From NCBI GenBank assembly GCA_016209245.1, contig JACQWN010000628.1:1-5616 (forward strand): a stretch of 5,616 nucleotides of DNA, read 5' to 3'. Origin of the DNA: Bacteroidia bacterium. GTDB lineage: Bacteria; Bacteroidota; Bacteroidia; Bacteroidales; BM523. Below, one piece after another: positions 1-5,553 of the stretch (positions are counted from its first letter, which is position 1; each line of letters starts with the position of its first letter). The position numbers were made by a program, and so were the translations under genes. The notes beneath the pieces were generated by a model. That model was given only the letters and a program-made list of their open reading frames with translations. It did no database searches and was not told the DNA's origin.

Positions 1-2219
1 AAGATCTGAAATTCAATCTTGTCGAGAAAGAGCTTATAACTCAGAAAGACCTTATGGTTATGCCGAATATGCCAAGATTTTTCAGGGAAAACGATAAGCT
101 CTTTGTCAGCTCAAAAATTACAAATGTTAGTGAAAAGGATTTATCAGGAAATTCACAGCTTATGTTATTCGATGCATTGACAATGAAACCTGTTGATGCC
201 GAGCTTAAAAATAGCAATAGTTCAAAGCCATTTACTGTTCCTAAAGGGCAAAGTACGAATATAAAGTGGGAATTAACAATACCGGAGGGCATTCAAGCGG
301 TTACGTACAGGGTAATTGCTACAAGCGGTAAATTTTCAGATGGAGAAGAAAATACATTGCCTGTTATGACAAACAGAATGCTTGTTACTGAATCGCTTCC
401 TTTACCCATAAGAAGCAAGCAGACAAAAGAATTTAAGTTCACTAAATTAATCGAGTCGAACAAATCGAATACACTTAAACATCATAAGCTGACTTTGGAA
501 TTTACACCTAACCCTGTATGGTACGCCGTTCAGGCATTGCCTTATATGATTGAGTATCCGTATGAATGTGTTGAGCAGGTGTTCAGCAGATACTATGCCA
601 ATAGTATTGCCTCGTACATTGCTAATTCCGACCCGAAAATAAAACGTGTTTTCGATGCATGGAAAAATACTCCGGGTTCCGAAGCTTTATTATCAAATCT
701 GGAAAAGAACCAGGAATTAAAATCGCTGTTGCTCGAGGAAACACCTTGGGTGTTGGATGCACAGGATGAATCGCAAAGAAAGCGTAATGTGGGGCTGCTG
801 TTTGATTTGAACCTGATGGCGAATAATATAGGCTGCGCTTTACGGAAGCTTGAAGACATGCAGGTTTACAGCGGCGGCTGGACATGGTTCAAAGGTATGC
901 CCGAAGACAGATATATCACCCAGCATATAATCACGGGTTTTGCTCATCTTGATCATCTCGGAGTGATAAATCTTGACAATGATTACAGGGTAAGAAATAT
1001 GGAGGAAAAAGGGGATTACTACCTCGACAATCAGATACGAAAAGATTATGAGTGGATACATAAATATTACGAAAAGGAACATTGGGATGATAATCATTTA
1101 AGCTATATTCAAATACAGTACTTGTATATGCGAAGCTATTTCAAGGACAGATTCAAGTTAGCAGGCCGTAATGAAGAGGCATTTGAATATTTCAAAAAGC
1201 AAGCTGAAAAATACTGGCTTGAAAACAACAAATACATGCAGGGAATGATTGCACTTGCCTTATACAGGTATAGCGTACCGGATCTTCCTTATGGAATAAT
1301 AAAGTCAATCAAGGAACATTCTTTAACATCGGAAGAGTTAGGCATGTACTGGAAAGAAAATGCAGGCGGCTATTATTGGTATGAAGCCCCGATTGAAGCA
1401 CAATCGCTGTTAATCGAAGCTTTCGATGAAATAACCAAAGACAAGCAAGCGGTTGATGATATGCGTATTTGGCTGCTCAAGCAAAAACAAACTCAAAACT
1501 GGAGCACTACAAAAGCGACTTGTGAAGCGGTCTATGCCCTTCTACTCCGTGGCGTCAGCTGGCTTGCCGTTGAATCAGGCGTTGAAATAAAGGTCGCAAA
1601 TGAAATTCTTGACCCCAAAAAGATTGAAGGTGTAAAGGAAGAAGCAGGTACCGGCTATTTTAAGACATCGTGGAGCTCTTCCGAGATAAAACCTGAAATG
1701 GGAAATATCTCAATCAGTAAAAAAGACGAAGGAATTAGCTGGGGAGCGATGTACTGGCAATATTTTGAACAGCTCGATAAAATTACACCTCATGAAACAC
1801 CTTTAAAGCTGAAAAAGAAACTATTCGTCGAACGAACTACCGATTCAGGAAAAACCATAGAACCGATTGATAATTCCAAAATAGAGGTCGGTGATAAAAT
1901 AATTGTACGAATCGAGCTTCGAGTTGACAGAGATATGGAATACATCCATATGAAAGATATGCGTGCTTCCGGGTTTGAGCCGATTAATGTTCTTACTTCT
2001 TACAAATATCAGGATGGACTTGGTTATGTGGAATGCACCAAAGACGCTTCGACAAACTTCTTTGTTCACTGGCTGCCCAAGGGAACTTATGTTTTTGAAT
2101 ATCCTTTAAGGGCGACACATGAGGGAGATTTTTCAAACGGAATTACTACTATTCAATGTATGTATGCACCTGAATTTGCATCTCATTCGGAGGGGGTAAG
2201 GGTTAAAATTGAAAAATAA
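1..2219 (+). CDS. alpha-2-macroglobulin family protein, C-terminal part (5' end outside window)
   Basis: The frame is open from the first complete codon (position 3) to TAA at 2217-2219, so the ATG at 54 is internal: the codons before it read TQKDL and run straight into LMVMPNMPRFFREND, the usual opening of the A2M domain (PF00207 type). The thioester-type motif CVEQ lies at 567-578 in the context YPYECVEQ, with both the Cys and Gln that form the bond. A helical thioester domain follows, with GGWTWFKG and DRYITQHI at about 873-920. The C-terminal macroglobulin domain (about 1800-2216) contains STNFFVHWLPKGTYVFEYPL and ends MYAPEFASHSEG, typical of Bacteroidetes homologues. Family members are large envelope proteins thought to trap attacking proteases covalently. 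About 740 codons are visible. Full-length relatives are usually well over 1500 residues, so the signal peptide, early MG domains and bait region are missing here. The partner pbpC, common beside this gene in other bacteria, is not downstream. Confidence 0.95.
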   Translation, partial: DLKFNLVEKELITQKDLMVMPNMPRFFRENDKLFVSSKITNVSEKDLSGNSQLMLFDALTMKPVDAELKNSNSSKPFTVPKGQSTNIKWELTIPEGIQAVTYRVIATSGKFSDGEENTLPVMTNRMLVTESLPLPIRSKQTKEFKFTKLIESNKSNTLKHHKLTLEFTPNPVWYAVQALPYMIEYPYECVEQVFSRYYANSIASYIANSDPKIKRVFDAWKNTPGSEALLSNLEKNQELKSLLLEETPWVLDAQDESQRKRNVGLLFDLNLMANNIGCALRKLEDMQVYSGGWTWFKGMPEDRYITQHIITGFAHLDHLGVINLDNDYRVRNMEEKGDYYLDNQIRKDYEWIHKYYEKEHWDDNHLSYIQIQYLYMRSYFKDRFKLAGRNEEAFEYFKKQAEKYWLENNKYMQGMIALALYRYSVPDLPYGIIKSIKEHSLTSEELGMYWKENAGGYYWYEAPIEAQSLLIEAFDEITKDKQAVDDMRIWLLKQKQTQNWSTTKATCEAVYALLLRGVSWLAVESGVEIKVANEILDPKKIEGVKEEAGTGYFKTSWSSSEIKPEMGNISISKKDEGISWGAMYWQYFEQLDKITPHETPLKLKKKLFVERTTDSGKTIEPIDNSKIEVGDKIIVRIELRVDRDMEYIHMKDMRASGFEPINVLTSYKYQDGLGYVECTKDASTNFFVHWLPKGTYVFEYPLRATHEGDFSNGITTIQCMYAPEFASHSEGVRVKIEK

Positions 2220-2242
2220 AGACGATACCATCATTTTATCAT

Positions 2243-2372
2243 AGATTCCTCGCTACGTTCGAAATGACAGCAGTATTATTATTATGGGGGGTAATAGAGA
2301 CGCATAGCCGTGCGTCTCTACTACCCCCCCCTCTCATAAAAGCCCTGTCATTCCGAGCACAGCGAGGAATCT
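2243..2372. repeat. Nested inverted-repeat element, 28-bp outer arms
   Basis: The outer arms at 2243-2270 (AGATTCCTCGC...AATGACAG) and 2345-2372 (CTGTCATTCC...GAGGAATCT) are reverse complements with 4 mismatches in 28. They enclose a second, independent hairpin at 2286-2329. From general knowledge, sequences close to the outer arm (GTCATTCCGAG...GCGAGGAATC) recur as dispersed intergenic repeats in many environmental bacteria. No clear target-site duplication is visible, so mobility is an inference. Confidence 0.8.
2286..2329. repeat. Inner hairpin with TAGAGACGCA stem
   Basis: Arms at 2286-2304 and 2311-2329 pair over 19 positions with one mismatch, around a six-base loop (TAGCCG). The core is TAGAGACGCA/TGCGTCTCTA, and the outer part is a run of G facing a run of C. 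This core resembles the widespread (G)TAGAGACGCA...TGCGTCTCTA(C) dispersed hairpin seen in several bacterial phyla. It sits inside the 28-bp inverted repeat, as if one palindromic element had landed in another. There is no U-tract, so it is not called a terminator. Confidence 0.8.
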
Positions 2373-2409
2373 GTTATTTCTGCAAATCATTATTTAAAAG
2401 ATTTCCTTT

Positions 2410-2494
2410 GCGGATTACACCCGCTCACTCGGATTTATAATCCGAGTGCAAGAGATAATAGCATTTGTAAACACTCGGATTACAAATCCGAGCG
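2410..2494. repeat. Pair of CGGATT/AATCCG hairpin repeats
   Basis: The first hairpin has perfect 10-bp arms, CACTCGGATT (2426-2435) and AATCCGAGTG (2439-2448), around TAT. The second has CACTCGGATT (2472-2481) and AATCCGAGCG (2485-2494) around ACA, with one mismatch. A small GCGG/CCGC stem (2410-2413 and 2421-2424) precedes them. CGGATTACA is directly repeated at 2411-2419 and 2476-2484. The ATTTGTAA at 2463-2470 can also pair with TTACAAAT at 2480-2487, which competes with the second hairpin. This looks like a degenerate dispersed repeat unit in two or more copies. Confidence 0.75.
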
Positions 2495-2510
2495 AGGGAA
2501 CACTTAAAAA

Positions 2511-2561
2511 GGGGCTATAACTGTTTTGGATTTTATAACCCCAATCCCGCCTCGGGCGGGA
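2511..2561. repeat. Two adjacent GC-rich hairpins
   Basis: GGGGCTATAA (2511-2520) pairs with TTATAACCCC (2533-2542) with one mismatch. It is followed at once by TCCCGCC (2545-2551) and GGCGGGA (2555-2561), a perfect 7-bp stem with a three-base loop. CTATAAC occurs both inside the first arm and again at 2562-2568, giving a short direct repeat that brackets the unit. Similar CCCGCC/GGCGGG intergenic units are familiar from Bacteroidetes genomes, but copy number here cannot be judged. No U-tract follows. Confidence 0.65.
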
Positions 2562-2621
2562 CTATAACAGGGAGGTGCATCACCGACAGAGTTAACTTAA
2601 ACTGCAGTTTTGTTATCTTTT

Positions 2622-2716
2622 TTAGATGATGCCACCATCTAATTTTGTCGGTATAACTATCTATTTTAGATGATATAACCATCTAATTTAGATGATGCAA
2701 CCATCTAATTTAGATA
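2622..2716. repeat. 22-bp tandem array, each unit with internal dyad symmetry
   Basis: Four head-to-tail 22-bp units lie at 2622-2643, 2644-2665, 2666-2687 and 2688-2709, with a partial fifth (TTAGATA) to 2716. Units 1, 3 and 4 each read TTAGATG-N7-CATCTAA plus T. Units 1 and 4 differ at one base, and units 3 and 4 at two. Unit 2 is degenerate (15 of the first 21 positions match unit 3) but keeps the exact register. Adjacent units also form a second palindrome, CATCTAA-T-TTAGATG. The array ends about 85 bp before the start codon at 2800, and the period equals roughly two helical turns. A repeated operator for a dimeric regulator would fit, but this is inference. Confidence 0.85.
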
Positions 2717-2723
2717 AAAATTT

Positions 2724-2752
2724 TTGAAAGTCAGGAAATTGTATTATGTTTT
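2724..2752 (+). promoter_or_regulatory. Candidate Bacteroidetes-type promoter for the gene at 2800
   Basis: TTG at 2724-2726 and TATGTTTT at 2745-2752 are spaced 18 bases apart and approximate the Bacteroidetes -33 TTG / -7 TAnnTTTG pattern, with the final G replaced by T. It lies just after the tandem array and would give a leader of about 40 bases. The leader is A/T-rich with no Shine-Dalgarno motif, as is usual in this phylum. In such A/T-rich DNA chance matches are common, so the call is weak. Confidence 0.25.
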
Positions 2753-2799
2753 TACGGTGATATTAATTTTTTATTTATTAACCCTAAATTTTTTGAATT

Positions 2800-3192
2800 A
2801 TGAAAAAAGTATTAAATTGCGCCGTAATTATGGCGTTTGTGGCATTAATGGGATTCGTTTCCTGTAAAAAAGAGGAGATTGAAAAAGCTCCGAAAATTTA
2901 TCTTGCGACAGAAGAAATGACTGTGGACCAAATTATTTCTGAAGTCAATGAATTTGATGCATGGATAAAAAGTACGGAGAAGACGTCCGAACAATTACCG
3001 TTTCACCAGGCTGTAAGGGTTTGGGAAAATATGTTAAACAGTATGTATGCCTATCCTGAAAAGCCGTCTAACGGAACAGACTTAAAGACAAGGGAAATTG
3101 AGGTTTCGCTTGTCGGCAATGAGAAAGTTACTAAAGAAGAGGCAGGCATGGTTTTGGACATAATTCTTTTAATTACTAAGGAACATTTCTAA
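2800..3192 (+). CDS. Predicted lipoprotein, unknown function (N-terminal part of a split gene?)
   Basis: The 130-residue frame starts with a clear lipoprotein signal: positive MKK, a hydrophobic stretch, then GFVSC with the lipidated Cys at residue 22. The residues after it, KKEEIEK, resemble the Lys plus two-acid surface export signal described for Bacteroidetes lipoproteins, so an outer-membrane, possibly surface-exposed location is likely. The mature part is rich in Glu, Lys and Trp-containing helices and matches no family I recognise. The start is fixed by the signal peptide; no Shine-Dalgarno site precedes it. The frame ends at TAA 3190-3192 in what looks like the middle of a domain, and the same reading frame continues open for over 200 codons downstream. 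I therefore suspect that this is the N-terminal third of a protein of about 336 residues interrupted by a nonsense codon. A genuine short lipoprotein remains possible. Confidence 0.8.
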   Translation: MKKVLNCAVIMAFVALMGFVSCKKEEIEKAPKIYLATEEMTVDQIISEVNEFDAWIKSTEKTSEQLPFHQAVRVWENMLNSMYAYPEKPSNGTDLKTREIEVSLVGNEKVTKEEAGMVLDIILLITKEHF

Positions 3193-3198
3193 AGTCTG

Positions 3199-3810
3199 TT
3201 GAAATATGAAAATAGACAACTTTATGTATCAGATGTCGAGGTAATTAGAATTATGGAGGATAAGGCATTTCTGAACTATCACAGTGTTATTTCATATACT
3301 CTAACTACAAATCCCTTTGGAATCGGAGACGATTGGTTCTGGGGCGGAGGATTTGGAAAATGCGGACAGTACGACCCAACTGGACAAAGTTCAGATGCAG
3401 CACAGGAAATCAAAGCCGAAGTTCTTAATGCAATAGGTCCGCAACCTTTTGCCACCGAGTATTTTATGTGGTGCCAGGTCCAAACTGTTGTTGCTGATTG
3501 GCATGATAATTATACTAATAGTCTCGGTCAAGAACTTATGTGGCACAAAGAATCATATAATCAGAACGATCCACATCCATGTATATATTATAACCAAATG
3601 AACTTTTATTATAACGGACTTATTACAGTAATAACCGTTAAAGCTAAACCTGCCGGGAAACAGTATATTGATTTAGCTTCATTTGGTGGATGGCAAATTT
3701 TCAGTGATCCGATTCTATATAGATGTCATAGAGCATTAATACAATATGGTGTAAAGCACACATTACCTTTAGCCCAGGCTGTACTAAAAAGTGATCAATT
3801 TTCAATATAA
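3199..3810 (+). CDS. Hypothetical protein, probable C-terminal part of the preceding lipoprotein
   Basis: This frame shares its phase with 2800-3192 and is separated from it by one TAA and two sense codons. The only starts are a weak TTG at 3199 and an ATG at 3253; neither has a ribosome site, signal peptide or promoter of its own. The product (203 residues from TTG) begins with a strand-like segment, RQLYVSDVEVIRI, that reads like the inside of a domain. It is rich in aromatic residues and Gly, with GDDWFWGGGFGKCGQYD near residues 43-59, and has four Cys (55, 92, 128, 176) that could form disulfides in an exported protein. I do not recognise the family. A strong terminator seven bases after the stop closes the unit. 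If it is a separate gene it would make a cytoplasmic protein, which the Cys content argues against. Confidence 0.6.
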   Translation: MKYENRQLYVSDVEVIRIMEDKAFLNYHSVISYTLTTNPFGIGDDWFWGGGFGKCGQYDPTGQSSDAAQEIKAEVLNAIGPQPFATEYFMWCQVQTVVADWHDNYTNSLGQELMWHKESYNQNDPHPCIYYNQMNFYYNGLITVITVKAKPAGKQYIDLASFGGWQIFSDPILYRCHRALIQYGVKHTLPLAQAVLKSDQFSI

Positions 3811-3816
3811 AATGAT

Positions 3817-3857
3817 AAAAAGCACCCTGAAAAAAATGTTTTTCAGGGTGCTTTTTT
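3817..3857. terminator. Strong intrinsic terminator, probably bidirectional
   Basis: A perfect 18-bp stem (3817-3834 with 3839-3856) closes on the four-base loop AATG. The GC core is GCACCCTG/CAGGGTGC, and the T run at 3852-3857 follows it on the plus strand. The A run on the left gives a matching T run on the minus strand. It ends transcription of the gene pair 2800-3810 and lies just ahead of the next start at 3883. Confidence 0.95.
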
Positions 3858-3882
3858 GATAGTATAAATAACATATGAGTTT

Positions 3883-3924
3883 ATGAAAGTTATTTTTACC
3901 TTTACTAGTGTCTTGACAATTTAA
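3883..3924 (+). pseudogene. Severed 5' end of the T9SS protein gene
   Basis: ATG AAA GTT ATT TTT ACC TTT encodes MKVIFTF, the start of a signal peptide. It then runs into the inserted element and stops at TAA 3922-3924 after 13 codons. Bases 4016-4080, directly after the element, continue the same protein with ILVFVIFSHGQTFELFFDE. Joining position 3904 to 4016 restores one uninterrupted frame and a normal signal peptide with a likely cleavage near SHG/Q. The nearby ATG at 3875 is out of frame and stops after three codons. No promoter is evident in the 25 bases between the terminator and this start. Confidence 0.75.
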
Positions 3925-4013
3925 AAATGAAACATTGAAAACAATTTTTTAATCCAGACCTCACAGGTTTTAGAAACCTGTGAGGTCTTAAAATTAAATT
4001 GTCGCAACACTAG
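3905..4013. mobile_element. 109-bp MITE-like element with 20-bp terminal inverted repeats and TA flanks
   Basis: The left end (3905-3924, CTAGTGTCTTGACAATTTAA) and the reverse complement of the right end (3994-4013) match at 17 of 20 positions. Both ends are flanked by TA (3903-3904 and 4014-4015), the target duplication typical of IS630/Tc1/mariner-type transposition. The element encodes no protein, so it would depend on a transposase elsewhere. Its insertion status is supported independently: deleting the element plus one TA, 111 bp, rejoins an interrupted signal-peptide frame exactly. The family assignment is inference, because TA is self-complementary and also extends the inverted repeat. 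Confidence 0.8.
3956..3988. repeat. Perfect 15-bp palindrome inside the element
   Basis: AGACCTCACAGGTTT (3956-3970) and AAACCTGTGAGGTCT (3974-3988) are exact reverse complements around TAG. From general knowledge, ACCTCACAGGTTT/AAACCTGTGAGGT hairpins are a common dispersed intergenic repeat in Bacteroidetes. Here the palindrome occupies the right-central part of the 109-bp element, either as its normal core or as a second repeat nested in it. Confidence 0.85.
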
Positions 4014-4080
4014 TATTTTAGTTTTTGTTATTTTTTCACATGGTCAAACATTTGAACTGTTTTTCGATGAAGCTGGGTAC

Positions 4081-5457
4081 ATGACATTCCCTCATTGTCC
4101 AATAGAAGATGAAAATAGAAATCTTTATTTTATAAAAGGCACTCAAGATGTCGGATATACCAACTATCATTGCAAACTGTTAAAACTAAATGTAAATGGA
4201 GAGATTCTTTGTGAAAAAGTTTTCTACCAGAACAAGAATCACATGTTGCAATACCTTCTGCAAACAGGTGAAAACAGTTTTTTAGCATTCGGTCGTATCG
4301 AATCAGATACATCCGTATATACTGATTTCTGGATCGTTCAATTCGATTCTTTACTAAATATTAATTGGGAAAAGAAATATTATACTCAAAATTTTGACTA
4401 TACTATTAGAAAAGCATTAATAGATCATAATGGTAATATTATTGTCACAGGTGATTTAAATAAAACGTATGGTACTTTTGAAGAAAATGGAATTTATTTG
4501 TACAAAATGTTAATATCTGCAGATTCGTTAATAGTAAAATATTTTACCGATTGGACAGCATTTCACAGTTGGGATATTATTGAAAAAATAAATTCATCTG
4601 GTTATATTGTTTTTGCAGAATATTTTAATGATAGTGTTACAACAGGACAGATCGCTGAAATTGATCAAAATTTTAATATTTCGTTGGTTACACAAATTTC
4701 GAATATCTATTTCCAACCAATAATCCATACAGCCGCATGGTTTTCAGATTCGACTATTTTATTATCAGGAATAGAAACCATTTTTGATCCGGAACAGGAT
4801 GACAATCTCGGATTAGTATTATTGGATACTATGTACAATATAATTTATGATAAAATGTATGGAAAAACGGACACTTCAGATTATCCGGGTATCTATCATA
4901 ACTTTGATTTTATTGACAAGGATAATATATATTATGTAGGCACATCAAACTACATATACTACCAGATACCCTTTCAGCAAGAACCTTCATGGATTATAAT
5001 TAATAAACTCGATTCGAACCTTAATATCAAATGGCAAAAGTTTTATGGCGGCGATGTATTTTATTATGTACATGATGTGCTTGCCACACAGGATGGCGGA
5101 TGTCTGGTAACGGGAATGAACTACGATCATTTGACGCAAAATAATGAAACTTCGACATTTCTTTTAAAACTTAATGAAAACGGCGAATTGACATCTTCGC
5201 AAAATGTCAGTATTAAACAACAAGACATAATTCTTTATCCCAATCCCGGCAGAGACAGAATGACGATACGAAATGGAATAGTTAACAGGGATGTAAGTTT
5301 TGAGTTATTCGATATTCATGGAAGAATGCTGATAAAGCATGACAAAGTTGGTTCGGGTTCGGTGATTAAGACTTCTGATTTTTCGCAAGGTATCTATTTT
5401 TACAGGTTTATGGATAGAAATAGAATTGTTGAAAGAGGAAAGTGGGTAAAAGAGTAA
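4081..5457 (+). CDS. T9SS-secreted repeat protein, signal peptide cut off by an insertion
   Basis: The C-terminus from about residue 383 is a type A T9SS sorting domain: IILYPNPGRDRMTI, then FELFDIHGRML, then DFSQGIYFYRF, closing with a basic tail. It directs export through the outer membrane and is normally removed. The rest is made of degenerate repeats of the kind found in beta-propeller-like Bacteroidetes secreted proteins, clearest at residues 311-345 (LDSNLNIKWQKFYGG... then ATQDGGCLVTGMN) and more weakly around 60-120. The ligand or substrate is unknown. T9SS cargo must first cross the inner membrane by Sec, yet this frame starts at ATG 4081 with no signal peptide. Upstream the frame is open back to 3931, without ATG, GTG or TTG, into the inserted element. 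The intact ancestor would start at 3883 and have 487 residues. The present 458-residue product, if made, should stay in the cytoplasm; pseudogene is the likelier status. Confidence 0.85.
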   Translation: MTFPHCPIEDENRNLYFIKGTQDVGYTNYHCKLLKLNVNGEILCEKVFYQNKNHMLQYLLQTGENSFLAFGRIESDTSVYTDFWIVQFDSLLNINWEKKYYTQNFDYTIRKALIDHNGNIIVTGDLNKTYGTFEENGIYLYKMLISADSLIVKYFTDWTAFHSWDIIEKINSSGYIVFAEYFNDSVTTGQIAEIDQNFNISLVTQISNIYFQPIIHTAAWFSDSTILLSGIETIFDPEQDDNLGLVLLDTMYNIIYDKMYGKTDTSDYPGIYHNFDFIDKDNIYYVGTSNYIYYQIPFQQEPSWIIINKLDSNLNIKWQKFYGGDVFYYVHDVLATQDGGCLVTGMNYDHLTQNNETSTFLLKLNENGELTSSQNVSIKQQDIILYPNPGRDRMTIRNGIVNRDVSFELFDIHGRMLIKHDKVGSGSVIKTSDFSQGIYFYRFMDRNRIVERGKWVKE

Positions 5458-5466
5458 TATTTCCTT

Positions 5467-5553
5467 ATGAACGAATCAAACATCAACTCATTAGAAAAGC
5501 GTATCCCCGATCAAATGAAAGAGAGCATAAAACAGGGATTTTCACGGTTATAA
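5467..5553 (+). CDS. Possible 28-codon open frame, unknown
   Basis: ATG at 5467 opens a 28-codon frame (MNESNINSLEKRIPDQMKES...) ending at TAA 5551-5553, ten bases after the T9SS gene. It has a plausible hydrophilic, helical composition but no Shine-Dalgarno site and no recognisable family. It could be a small gene, a truncated remnant of a longer one, or chance. Nothing else convincing is visible between 5458 and the window end. Confidence 0.2.
   Translation: MNESNINSLEKRIPDQMKESIKQGFSRL

Larger units (their letters stand above)
2220..2799. other. 580-bp repeat-rich intergenic region without a gene
   Basis: No convincing coding frame is present on either strand. The stretch is occupied almost end to end by small inverted and tandem repeats of at least four different sequence types, listed separately. 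No poly-T tract follows any of the hairpins, so none looks like a standard intrinsic terminator for the alpha-2-macroglobulin gene. The final 80 bases are A/T-rich and should carry the promoter and leader of the gene starting at 2800. Confidence 0.85.

Noticed and set aside
54..56. ATG at 54 as the true start of the alpha-2-macroglobulin protein
   Set aside because: The frame is open to the window edge and the upstream codons (TQKDL) continue the conserved A2M-domain sequence. The thioester would also lie far too close to the N-terminus for this family.
41..2069. Several minus-strand open frames of 74-88 codons opposite the alpha-2-macroglobulin gene
   Set aside because: They lie wholly within a strongly conserved plus-strand gene and show no domain, start signal or neighbour of their own. 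They are reading shadows.
2622..2716. CRISPR array
   Set aside because: Units are contiguous 22-mers with no unique spacers between them, and no cas gene is present in the window.
3190..3192. Alternative genetic code reading TAA as sense
   Set aside because: TAA ends the other genes in the window at the expected domain ends, so the code is standard. The stop at this site needs a local explanation.
3913..3918. TTGACA as a sigma-70 type -35 box in the element
   Set aside because: No -10-like hexamer stands at 16-18 bases, and Bacteroidetes primary promoters use a different consensus.
4130..4312. 60-codon minus-strand open frame
   Set aside because: It lies inside the T9SS protein gene, with no recognisable motif and no start signal.
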